Below are positions 18,942 through 26,973 of a stretch of DNA of 64,000 bases, piece after piece. Within the stretch, counting starts at the first letter, position 1; each line of letters begins with the position of its first letter. The notes beneath the pieces were generated by a model that saw nothing but the letters and a program-made list of their open reading frames with translations, was not told where the DNA came from and searched no databases. This DNA is from Thauera phenylacetica B4P (GTDB taxonomy: Bacteria > Pseudomonadota > Gammaproteobacteria > Burkholderiales > Rhodocyclaceae), in NCBI RefSeq assembly GCF_000310225.1, contig NZ_AMXF01000003.1:1-64000 (forward strand), read 5' to 3'. The position numbers and the translations under genes were made by a program.

Positions 18942-20003
18942 ATGCGCGCCATGGACCGATTGCCGATTGTCGTGAACCTGCTCAAGGGCGAGGACGCCCC
19001 GCGCTGGGACGACTTCGTGCGCTGCTGCCCGCAGGCGACCTTCTTCCACCTGTCCGCCTGGCGCGAGCTCATGGAGCAGGTGTTCGATCATCGCACCTTC
19101 TACCTCTACGCCGAGCGCGCCGGCGACATCGTCGGCGTCCTGCCGCTCGCCGAGGTGCGCAGCCGCCTCTTCGGCCATGCGCTGGTGTCGCTGCCCTTCT
19201 GCGTGTATGGCGGCATCGCCGCCGCCGAGGACGCCGGCCCCGAGACCCTGCACGCGCTCGAGTCCAAGGCCGAGACGCTGGCACAGGCGCTCGGCGTGCA
19301 GCACCTCGAGTACCGCAACCTGCAGCCGCGCCACGAAGACTGGCCGCGCCAGGCCGAGCTCTACGTCACCTTCCGCAAGGAGATCCTGCCCGAGGTCGAG
19401 GCCAACCTGCTCGCCATCCCGCGCAAGCAGCGCGCCATGGTGCGCAAGGGCATCAAGAACGGGCTGATCGGCGAGGTGGACGCCACTGTCGAGCGCTTCT
19501 TCGCCCTCTACGCCGACAACGTGCTGCGTCATGGCACGCCGGCGTTGCCGAAGAGGTTCTTCGAGCAGCTCAAGGAGCGCTTCGGCGAGGCCTGCGAGGT
19601 GCTCACGGTGAGTTCGCCCGAGGGCAAGCCGCTGTCGAGCGTGCTCAGCTTCTACTTCCGCGACGAGGTGCTGCCCTACTACGCCGGCGACGACCTCGCC
19701 GCGCGCGAGCTCGCCGCAAACGACTTCAAGTACTGGGAGCTGATGCGGCGCGCCTGCGAGCGCGGCTGCAAGGTGTTCGACTACGGCCGCAGCAAGGTCG
19801 GCACCGGTCCCTACGCCTTCAAGAAGAACTGGGGCTTCGAGCCGCAGCCGCTGTCCTACGAATACCGCCTGTACAAGCGCGACAGCATCCCGCAGAACAA
19901 CCCGATGAACCCCAAGTACCGGGCCTTCATCGCCCTCTGGAAGCGCCTGCCGATCGGCGTGGCCAACCGGCTCGGACCGCACATCGTGCGCAACCTGGGG
20001 TAG
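18942..20003 (+). CDS. XrtA/PEP-CTERM-associated FemAB family protein
   Basis: A 353-residue double-GNAT (FemAB-like) protein. Typical parts are FFHLSAWRELMEQVFDH, YLYAERAGDIVGVLPLAEVR, PRKQRAMVRKGIKNGL and the C-terminal FDYGRSKVGTGPYAFKKNWG, which matches the exosortase-A-associated FemAB family (TIGR03019). FemAB proteins use aminoacyl-tRNA to add amino acids to envelope precursors; what this subfamily modifies is unknown. It sits between the deacetylase and a glycosyltransferase in the usual XrtA order. A second in-frame ATG at 18951 is possible. With a decarboxylase/ligase module nearby, amino-acid decoration of the polymer is conceivable, but this is inference. Confidence 0.88.
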   Translation: MRAMDRLPIVVNLLKGEDAPRWDDFVRCCPQATFFHLSAWRELMEQVFDHRTFYLYAERAGDIVGVLPLAEVRSRLFGHALVSLPFCVYGGIAAAEDAGPETLHALESKAETLAQALGVQHLEYRNLQPRHEDWPRQAELYVTFRKEILPEVEANLLAIPRKQRAMVRKGIKNGLIGEVDATVERFFALYADNVLRHGTPALPKRFFEQLKERFGEACEVLTVSSPEGKPLSSVLSFYFRDEVLPYYAGDDLAARELAANDFKYWELMRRACERGCKVFDYGRSKVGTGPYAFKKNWGFEPQPLSYEYRLYKRDSIPQNNPMNPKYRAFIALWKRLPIGVANRLGPHIVRNLG

Positions 20004-20007
20004 GGCG

Positions 20008-21219
20008 GTGCAGGACAGCCGGCCGCCGCTCCTCTACCTGACGCACCGCATCCCCTATCCGCCCAACAAGGGCGACAAGCTGCGGTCCTTCAACATCCTG
20101 CGCCAGCTCGCCAGCACGCACCGGGTGTGGCTGGGCAGCTTCGTGGACCATCCGGACGACCGTCGCCACATCCCGGCCCTGCGCCAGTGGTGCGAGCAGA
20201 CCTGCGTGATCCCGATCGAGCCTGGCATCCGGCGCGTCGCCAGCCTGCGCGGCCTGCTGCGCGGCGAGGCGCTGAGCCTGCCGTACTACCGCAGCCCGCG
20301 CCTGGCGCGCTGGGTGGAGCAGGTGGTGGCGGAGAACGGGATCCGCTCGGCGGTGGCCTTCTCCGGGCCGATGGCGCAATACCTCGACGTGCCCGGGCTG
20401 AGCCGCCGCGTGGTCGACTTCTGCGATGTCGACTCGGCCAAATGGACGCAGTACGCCGCCGACCGGCGCTGGCCGATGTCCTGGCTGTACCGGCGCGAGG
20501 GCGAGCGCCTGCTCGACTTCGAGCGCGACGCCGCCGCCACGGTGGATGCCAGCCTCTTCGTCACCGAGGCCGAGGCTGCGCTCTTCCGGCGCGCCGCGCC
20601 GGCGCTCGCCAGTCGGGTGGGGGTCATGCAGAACGGTGTGGACGCGGACTTCTTCTCGCCCGCCAACGCGGGTGCGTCGCCCTTCACGCCGGGCGGGCCG
20701 GTGCTCGTGTTCAGCGGGGCGATGGACTACTGGCCCAACATCGACGCGGTCACCTGGTTCGTCGGCGAGATCCTGCCGATCATTCGCCGCACCCTGCCCG
20801 CGGTGCGCTTCTGGATCGTGGGAATGAACCCCGCACCCGCGGTACGTGCCCTGGCATCCGCCGAGGTCTTCGTCACCGGCACGGTTCCAGACGTGCGGCC
20901 GTACGTCGCCCATGCGGATGTCGTCGTCGCGCCGCTGCGGATCGCGCGCGGGATCCAGAACAAGGTGCTGGAGGCGATGTCGATGGCGCGGCCGGTGGTG
21001 GTTTCGGCCGCATCGGCCGTGGGCCTGGCTGCGCGCGACGGGGTCGAGTGCGAGATCGTCGAGGGGGCGGAGGGGACGGCGGCACGCGTTCTCGAGCTCC
21101 TTGCCGACCCGGCGCGACGTGCCAGGATGGGCGAGGCTGCGCGCGCCTGCGTCGAAGCACGCTACAGCTGGCACGCCCACCTCGCGTTGCTCGATCAACT
21201 CCTGAGTGAAACCGCATGA
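20008..21219 (+). CDS. XrtA-system glycosyltransferase (TIGR03087-like)
   Basis: A 403-residue GT-B glycosyltransferase. The N-terminus YLTHRIPYPPNKGDKLRSFN is diagnostic of the PEP-CTERM sugar transferase family TIGR03087 (stp1). The donor-binding C-terminal half includes GAMDYWPNIDAVTWFVGEIL, VTGTVPDVRPYVAHADVVVA and PLRIARGIQNKVLEAMSMAR. It presumably adds one sugar of the EPS repeat unit on the cytoplasmic face of the membrane; donor and acceptor are unknown. The start is a GTG at 20008, four bases after the femAB stop. The stop overlaps the xrtA ATG (ATGA). Confidence 0.9.
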   Translation: MQDSRPPLLYLTHRIPYPPNKGDKLRSFNILRQLASTHRVWLGSFVDHPDDRRHIPALRQWCEQTCVIPIEPGIRRVASLRGLLRGEALSLPYYRSPRLARWVEQVVAENGIRSAVAFSGPMAQYLDVPGLSRRVVDFCDVDSAKWTQYAADRRWPMSWLYRREGERLLDFERDAAATVDASLFVTEAEAALFRRAAPALASRVGVMQNGVDADFFSPANAGASPFTPGGPVLVFSGAMDYWPNIDAVTWFVGEILPIIRRTLPAVRFWIVGMNPAPAVRALASAEVFVTGTVPDVRPYVAHADVVVAPLRIARGIQNKVLEAMSMARPVVVSAASAVGLAARDGVECEIVEGAEGTAARVLELLADPARRARMGEAARACVEARYSWHAHLALLDQLLSETA

Positions 21220-22724
21220 CCCGCATCTCCCCGGCCTTTCCGATTGTCGCGGGCGCGCTCGCGCTGACCTTCCTGTGGGTCGTCGCCTGGTACTGGCCGA
21301 CGGCCGCCGACGTCGCGGGCATCTGGTGGCGTTCCGACACCTTCGCGCACGGCCTCATCGTGCTACCGGCATTCGCCTGGCTGACCTGGCACGCGCGAGA
21401 GCGCATCGGTGGCTTGCGCCCGCAGCCGGTCGCCTGGATGGCCATGCCGATCCTCGCGGCGGGGCTGCTTTGGCTGCTCGGTAGCCTGGTGAGCGTCGCC
21501 GCGGCGCAGCACTTCGCGCTCTTCGTCATGCTGGTGTCGGCCTTCGTTGGCGTGCTGGGCTGGAGGCTCAGCCGCATCCTGCTATTCCCGCTCGCCTTCC
21601 TGTTCTTCGGCGTGCCGATCGGCGAGTTCCTGCTGCCCACGCTGATGCACTACACCGCCGAATTCACCGTGTGGGCGTTGCGCCTGTCGGGCGTGCCGGT
21701 GTATCAGGAAGGGTTGTTCTTCATCGTTCCCAACGGCAGCTGGTCGGTCGTGGAGGCGTGCAGTGGCATCCGCTACCTGATCGCCTCGCTGGTGGTCGGT
21801 GCGCTGTATGCCTATCTCAACTACACCAGCCTCAAGCGTCGGCTGCTGTTCATGCTGGTGGCGCTGGCCATGCCCATCGTGGCCAACTGGGTGCGCGCCT
21901 ACATCATCGTGATGCTCGGCTACCTCTCCGACAACAACATCGCCGCCGGGGTGGACCACCTGATCTACGGCTGGGTGTTTTTCGGGGTGGTGATCTTCCT
22001 GATGTTCTGGGTCGGCAGCCGCTGGCAGGAGGAGCCGGCGCAGCTGCGGTCGGTACCCGTGGCGACCACAGCCACGCGCTGGGTGGGGGTGGTGCCGATC
22101 GCGCTGGCGCTAGCCGCGTTCCCGCCGGCGCTCGCGATAATGGATCGGCCCATCGACGCGTTCGCGGTGACGCTGGACGCGCCCGCGCCTGCGGAGGGCT
22201 GGACGACGGCCCCTGCGGAGCGCTTCGCCTACGTCCCGCATTACGCCGGCGCGCGTGCGCAGCTCCGGCAAACCTACCTGGGCGAGGGCAGAACTGCGCC
22301 TGTCGGCCTTTTCGCAGCCTGGTATCTCGGCCAGCGGGAGGGGCAGGAGATGATTGCATGGGAGAACGGACCGGCCTCGCATGTCCTGGGCGATCTGCAC
22401 CTGGTGCGCAGCGCGCATGCGATGACGGTGGCCGGCGTGCCCGTGGTCGAGAACTTCATTTTCACCCCATCGGGTCGCGTCCTCACCTGGCACTGGTATC
22501 GCCTGAACGATCGGGAGCTCGCCCGCGACGCCGAGGTCAAGCTGCGGCTCGCGGTCGATCGCTTGACCAGTAGGCCGGACGAGTCCGCGGTGGTGGTGCT
22601 GTCCACCCCGGTGGCCGAGGAGGGGCCGGAGCGGGCGAGGGCGCACCTCGAGGCTTTCCTGGTCGCGCATGCCGGGGCGATTCGGGCAACGCTCGAGGCG
22701 CCCGCGGCGAGCATTCCGCGATGA
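21216..22724 (+). CDS. xrtA: Exosortase A fused to EpsI domain
   Basis: A 502-residue inner-membrane protein. Residues 1 to about 268 hold about eight membrane segments and the exosortase active site: Cys182 in VVEACSGIRYL, Arg227 in NWVRAY and His248 in GVDHLIYGW. Residues from about 285 form the EpsI (DUF3485) domain, beginning with another membrane segment and including PHYAGARAQLRQTYLG and VLTWHWYRLNDR. Exosortase A recognises the C-terminal PEP-CTERM signal of exported proteins, cleaves it and is thought to transfer the protein to a surface anchor; EpsI is implicated in EPS production. In many genomes XrtA and EpsI are adjacent domains of one chain, as here. ATGA overlaps join it to both neighbours. 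Confidence 0.95.
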   Translation: MTRISPAFPIVAGALALTFLWVVAWYWPTAADVAGIWWRSDTFAHGLIVLPAFAWLTWHARERIGGLRPQPVAWMAMPILAAGLLWLLGSLVSVAAAQHFALFVMLVSAFVGVLGWRLSRILLFPLAFLFFGVPIGEFLLPTLMHYTAEFTVWALRLSGVPVYQEGLFFIVPNGSWSVVEACSGIRYLIASLVVGALYAYLNYTSLKRRLLFMLVALAMPIVANWVRAYIIVMLGYLSDNNIAAGVDHLIYGWVFFGVVIFLMFWVGSRWQEEPAQLRSVPVATTATRWVGVVPIALALAAFPPALAIMDRPIDAFAVTLDAPAPAEGWTTAPAERFAYVPHYAGARAQLRQTYLGEGRTAPVGLFAAWYLGQREGQEMIAWENGPASHVLGDLHLVRSAHAMTVAGVPVVENFIFTPSGRVLTWHWYRLNDRELARDAEVKLRLAVDRLTSRPDESAVVVLSTPVAEEGPERARAHLEAFLVAHAGAIRATLEAPAASIPR

Positions 22725-23899
22725 ACGAGGCTGCGCGCGCGGACGCTGCAGATCCGCGCCCCCTGGTGATGCACGTCCTCTACAGCTTCGACGTGGGCGG
22801 GCTGGAGAACGGGGTGGTCAACCTGATCAACCGCCTGCCTGCGGATCGGTTTCGGCATGCGGTGGTGGCTTTGCTGCACTGTGCGCCGACGTTCTGCCAA
22901 CGTGTGCAGCGCGACGACGTCGAGTTCATCTCTCTGCACAAGCCGCCCGGTCATGCAATCCGGTTGTATCCGCAGTTGTACAAGCTGTTTCGGCGGATGC
23001 GTCCGGCCATCGTCCATACGCGCAACCTGGCTGCGCTCGAGGCCTTGGTTCCGGCTGCACTCGCGGGCGTGCGCGCCCGCGTGCATGGCGAACACGGGTG
23101 GGACAGCTTCGACCGTGAGGGCAGCAGCGCGAAGTACCGCCTGGTCCGCAAGCTTTATTCGCCGCTGGTCGGGCGCTACGTGGCGCTCTCGCGCCAGATC
23201 GAGCGCTACTTGATCGAGCGTGTCGGCGTCGCTGCCGGACGGGTGGAGCGCATCTGCAACGGTGTCGATACCGCCCGCTTCTTCCCGGCGTCGCCGCGTG
23301 CAGCGCTCTCGGGTTGCCCGCTGCGCCTGGATGGAGCGGTTGTGGTGGGTACGGTGGGCCGCCTGCAGGCGGTGAAGGATCAGCTCACGCTGGTGCGTGC
23401 GGTGGCGATCGCTCGTCGGCGTGGGGCGGCCGACGTGCGCCTGATCATCGCCGGAGACGGACCGCTGCGCCTCGAGGTCGAGGCCGAGGTGCGCGCCTGC
23501 GGCATCGGTGACCTGACCTGGCTCGCGGGTGAGCGCAACGACGTTCCCGATGTGATGCGCGCGCTCGATGTCTTTGCGTTGCCTTCGAGGTCGGAGGGCA
23601 TCTCCAACACCATTCTCGAGGCCATGGCGACTGGCTTGCCGGTCGTCGCGACCGATGTGGGGGGGAGCGCCGAACTCGTCCTGCCTGGACGGACGGGCGA
23701 GCTGGTTCCGGCAGAAGATCCAGAGAGGATGGCAGGTGCCTTGTTACGCTACACTTCGGATGCTGCGCTGCGGAAAAATCATGGTGCTGCCGGCCGACAG
23801 CGGGTGGAGCAGGATTTCAGCATCGACAACATGGTGGAACGGTACGCCAGCCTCTATGAACAAGCGCTTCGCCGGGGGAGCGGGCTCGCCGACGAATAG
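22721..23899 (+). CDS. XrtA-system glycosyltransferase (TIGR03088-like)
   Basis: A 392-residue GT4-type glycosyltransferase. VMHVLYSFDVGGLENGVVNL near the start is the hallmark of the PEP-CTERM sugar transferase family TIGR03088 (stp2). The donor domain has VGTVGRLQAVKDQLTLVRA and the EX7E-like nucleotide-sugar site PSRSEGISNTILEAMATGLP. It likely extends the EPS repeat unit. The ATG overlaps the xrtA stop (ATGA), so it is the last member of the coupled series that starts at 15827. An REP-type palindrome and an 88-base gap follow. Confidence 0.9.
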   Translation: MNEAARADAADPRPLVMHVLYSFDVGGLENGVVNLINRLPADRFRHAVVALLHCAPTFCQRVQRDDVEFISLHKPPGHAIRLYPQLYKLFRRMRPAIVHTRNLAALEALVPAALAGVRARVHGEHGWDSFDREGSSAKYRLVRKLYSPLVGRYVALSRQIERYLIERVGVAAGRVERICNGVDTARFFPASPRAALSGCPLRLDGAVVVGTVGRLQAVKDQLTLVRAVAIARRRGAADVRLIIAGDGPLRLEVEAEVRACGIGDLTWLAGERNDVPDVMRALDVFALPSRSEGISNTILEAMATGLPVVATDVGGSAELVLPGRTGELVPAEDPERMAGALLRYTSDAALRKNHGAAGRQRVEQDFSIDNMVERYASLYEQALRRGSGLADE

Positions 23900-23920
23900 G
23901 GCCTTTATTTCACTCGACAT

Positions 23921-23940
23921 TCGCGGGCAAGCCCGCCCCC
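23921..23940. repeat. REP-type palindrome between glycosyltransferase and amidotransferase
   Basis: TCGCGGGCAAGCCCGCCCCC contains the perfect inverted repeat GCGGGCAAGCCCGC (23923-23936). It matches the core of the GTGGGAGCGGGCTTGCCCGCGAA-type REP known from pseudomonads, and is the same family as the pair at 50684-50751. A short second dyad, CCGCT...AGCGG, follows at about 23950. It could attenuate or stabilise the polycistronic message at this boundary. There is no T-tract. Confidence 0.65.
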
Positions 23941-23987
23941 AGAAGAACCGCTCCCATGTAAGCGGCTTGATTACAGGACCTTGACCC

Positions 23988-25910
23988 ATGTGCGGCATCG
24001 CCGGCCTATTCGACACTCGCGGCAAACGCGACTTCGACCGCGCGCTGATGCAGCGCATGAACGACGTGCAGCACCATCGTGGCCCGGACGAGGGCGGCTA
24101 TCACTTCGAGCCCGGCGTCGCGCTCGCCCACCGCCGCCTGTCCATCATCGACCTCGCCACTGGCCAGCAGCCGCTGTTCAACGAGGACGGCTCGGTGGCC
24201 GTGGTGTTCAACGGCGAGATCTACAACTTCCAGGAACTCGTCCCCGAGCTCGAGGCCCTGGGCCACGTCTTCCACACCCGCAGCGACACCGAGGTCATCG
24301 TCCACGCCTGGGAGGCCTGGGGCGAGGACTGCGTTCAGCGCTTCCGCGGCATGTTCGCCTTCGCGCTGCACGACCGTAACCGCGACACCTTCTTCATGGC
24401 GCGCGACCGCCTGGCGGTCAAGCCGATGTTCTACGCGCTGCTGCCCGATGGCACGCTCGCCTTCGGCTCCGAGCTCAAGGTGCTGATGCAGCACCCGGCG
24501 CTCGACCGCCGCATCGACCCGCTGGCGGTCGAGGAGTACTTCGCGCTCGGCTACGTCGCGGAACCGCGTACGATCTTCCTCGGTGCGAAGAAGCTCGGTC
24601 CGGGCGAATCCCTCTGCATCCGCCGCGGCCAGCGGATTCCCGAGCCCAGGCAGTACTGGGACGTACGCTTCACCCTGCACAACGACATCAGCCTTGAAGA
24701 GGCCACCGCCGAACTCACCGAGCGCCTGCGCGAATCCGTGCGCCTGCGCATGATTTCCGAGGTGCCGTTGGGTGCCTTCCTCTCGGGTGGAGTGGATTCC
24801 AGCGCGGTCGTCGCCACCATGGCGGGGCTCTCAAACGAGCCGGTCAACACCTGCTCCATCGCCTTTGACGACCCCAAGTTCAACGAATCCGAATTCGCCC
24901 AGAAGGTCGCCGACCGCTACCGCACGAACCACTTCGTGGAGACGGTCAAGTCCGACGACTTCGACCTCATCGACACCCTGGCCGCGCTATACGACGAGCC
25001 CTACGCCGACAGCTCCGCCATCCCCACCTACCGCGTGTGCCAGCTCGCGCGCAAGCACGTTACCGTGGCTTTGTCCGGGGACGGTGGCGATGAGAGCTTC
25101 GCCGGCTACAGGCGTTATCGCTCGCACCTGACGGAAGAAAGGATGCGCGCGGCGATGCCGCAGGCTCTAAGGCAACCCGTCTTCGGCCTGCTCGGCCGCC
25201 TCTACCCCAAGGCCGACTGGGCGCCGCGCGTGTTCCGCGCCAAGACCACCTTCCAGGCCATGGCGCGCGACGCCACCGAGGCCTACTTCCACAGCGTCTC
25301 CATCCTGCGCGGCGACATGCGCGAGAAGCTCTTCAGCGCCGATTTCCGGGGCAAGCTCGGCGGCTATGACGCGCTCGAGGTCTTCCGCCGCCATGCAGCA
25401 AGCGCCCACACCGACGACCCGCTGGCGCTGATCCAGTACCTCGACCTCAAGACCTACCTGGTGGGCGACATCAACACCAAGGTCGACCGCGCCAGCATGG
25501 CCCACTCGCTGGAGGTGCGCGAGCCGCTGATGGACCACCCGCTCGTCGAATGGCTCGCCACACTTCCCTCTGGCCTCAAGATCCAGGGCAACGAAGGGAA
25601 ATTCTTGTTCAAGAAGGCGATGGAGCCTTTCCTGCCGAGCGACGTGCTCTACCGCCCGAAGATGGGCTTTGCCGTCCCGCTCGCACGCTGGTTCCGCGGT
25701 CCGCTCAAGCAGCGCGTGCGTGACGCAGTGCTGGGCGAAACCTTGGCCACCACCGGTATATTCAAGCGCGACTACTTGCAGCATCTGGTCGACGCTCATC
25801 ATTCGGGTGCTCGCGACTACAGCTCGCCGCTGTGGACGCTGTTGATGTTCGAGGCCTTCTTGCGAAATCAAGGTGCGACGTGCCGAGTCAGCCCGGAGGG
25901 CGAGCGCTGA
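23988..25910 (+). CDS. XrtA/PEP-CTERM-system amidotransferase (asparagine synthase-like)
   Basis: A 640-residue class II glutamine amidotransferase of the AsnB type, matching the exosortase-A-associated amidotransferase 1 family (TIGR03108). The glutaminase domain is intact: the nucleophile is Cys2 (MCGIAGLFD), with HRRLSIIDLATG and NGEIYN. The synthetase domain has the PPi loop SGGVDSS at about residues 266-272 and SGDGGDESFAGY. It hydrolyses glutamine, activates a carboxylate with ATP and forms an amide, but the true acceptor in EPS loci is unknown and is unlikely to be free aspartate. Preceded by a spaced AGGA site. It closes the conserved core; the variable cassette begins next. Confidence 0.9.
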   Translation: MCGIAGLFDTRGKRDFDRALMQRMNDVQHHRGPDEGGYHFEPGVALAHRRLSIIDLATGQQPLFNEDGSVAVVFNGEIYNFQELVPELEALGHVFHTRSDTEVIVHAWEAWGEDCVQRFRGMFAFALHDRNRDTFFMARDRLAVKPMFYALLPDGTLAFGSELKVLMQHPALDRRIDPLAVEEYFALGYVAEPRTIFLGAKKLGPGESLCIRRGQRIPEPRQYWDVRFTLHNDISLEEATAELTERLRESVRLRMISEVPLGAFLSGGVDSSAVVATMAGLSNEPVNTCSIAFDDPKFNESEFAQKVADRYRTNHFVETVKSDDFDLIDTLAALYDEPYADSSAIPTYRVCQLARKHVTVALSGDGGDESFAGYRRYRSHLTEERMRAAMPQALRQPVFGLLGRLYPKADWAPRVFRAKTTFQAMARDATEAYFHSVSILRGDMREKLFSADFRGKLGGYDALEVFRRHAASAHTDDPLALIQYLDLKTYLVGDINTKVDRASMAHSLEVREPLMDHPLVEWLATLPSGLKIQGNEGKFLFKKAMEPFLPSDVLYRPKMGFAVPLARWFRGPLKQRVRDAVLGETLATTGIFKRDYLQHLVDAHHSGARDYSSPLWTLLMFEAFLRNQGATCRVSPEGER

Positions 25911-25937
25911 CTGTCGCCTGCATCAGGAGTTTCTCGT

Positions 25938-26972
25938 ATGAGCAAGGAAAACCAGTATCAGCAACACATTCATGTTTTTCGTGGGGTCGCGATCATCTTC
26001 ATCGTCTTTGCCCACACGATCCCGTCGCTGGACTGGAGCGACTGGCCGCTCACCGGCAAGCTGATCGACGCCGTCGCCAATCAGAGCTCGATCTTCTTTT
26101 TCTTTATCGCGGGTTATCTGTTCCAGCATCTGAGCGCGCGCTTTTCCTTTCCGCAATACCTCAAGCAGAAGTTGTTGACAGTCATCCTGCCGTATTTGGT
26201 GTTGTCTGTTCCGGCCCTTTTCATCTTTACGGTGCTTACCGAGCGCACAGGCATGTGGTCGTGGTTCTACGACCTCGAGATCTGGCAGCAGATCGGCTTG
26301 TTCATGCTTACCGGAAAGCATCTTGCACCTCTTTGGTTCGTGCCCACGATCGCGCTGTTCTACCTTGTTGCCCCGTTGCTGATCTGGATGGATCGCAAGC
26401 TACCGCAAGGCTACTGGCTGATTCTTCCGCTGCTGGCGCTTTCTACCTACCTGGGTCGCGACGGCCCCTATGGTCCAATTGATAAAGTCATTTACCTTTT
26501 TCCCGTTTATTTGATGGGCATGGCGTTCTCGCACTACAAAAAAGTGGCGATGTCGCTGGTAATGCGCTGGTGGCCCGTTCTGCTGCTGATCGCGGCCGCA
26601 TCCGCGGCAGGAGTTGTGTTCGAATGGTCGTCTCCGCCCTATTGGCACATGCCGATGAAGGCAGCGCTTGCGCTGATTATTACCTGGCAGTTGTATAGAC
26701 ATCATCACGTTTTCGGGCATCGACTCGACTACATCGCGGAGATTAGTTTCGGGATTTTCTTCATTCATGCTTACTTTATCTCGGCAATCAAAGTTCTAAC
26801 TGTTTACTGGCTGCATGGCACGATCTATGACGGGCAGGAGCACGCCGATGTTCCCGGGAACCTGCTGACGTTTGCGCTGTATTCGGGGCTCGTCATTGTA
26901 TTCACGGTGTATGCGATTCGATCTGCCAAGCGCTTGCTCGGCAAGAAGAGTCGCATGTTCATAGGCGCCTGA
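25938..26972 (+). CDS. Acyltransferase 3 family membrane protein
   Basis: A 344-residue integral membrane O-acyltransferase (OafA/WecH-like). QHIHVFRGVAIIFIVFAHTI contains the conserved Arg and catalytic-region His, and about ten membrane segments follow (for example PYLVLSVPALFIFTVL and FAVGIFFIHAYF-like FGIFFIHAYFISAIKVL). It probably acetylates a hydroxyl of the polysaccharide or its lipid-linked precursor. A good AGGAG site precedes the ATG. Its base composition is visibly lower in GC than the amidotransferase before and glycosyltransferase after, suggesting more recent acquisition. No SGNH domain is attached. Confidence 0.85.
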   Translation: MSKENQYQQHIHVFRGVAIIFIVFAHTIPSLDWSDWPLTGKLIDAVANQSSIFFFFIAGYLFQHLSARFSFPQYLKQKLLTVILPYLVLSVPALFIFTVLTERTGMWSWFYDLEIWQQIGLFMLTGKHLAPLWFVPTIALFYLVAPLLIWMDRKLPQGYWLILPLLALSTYLGRDGPYGPIDKVIYLFPVYLMGMAFSHYKKVAMSLVMRWWPVLLLIAAASAAGVVFEWSSPPYWHMPMKAALALIITWQLYRHHHVFGHRLDYIAEISFGIFFIHAYFISAIKVLTVYWLHGTIYDGQEHADVPGNLLTFALYSGLVIVFTVYAIRSAKRLLGKKSRMFIGA

Positions 26973-26973
26973 T

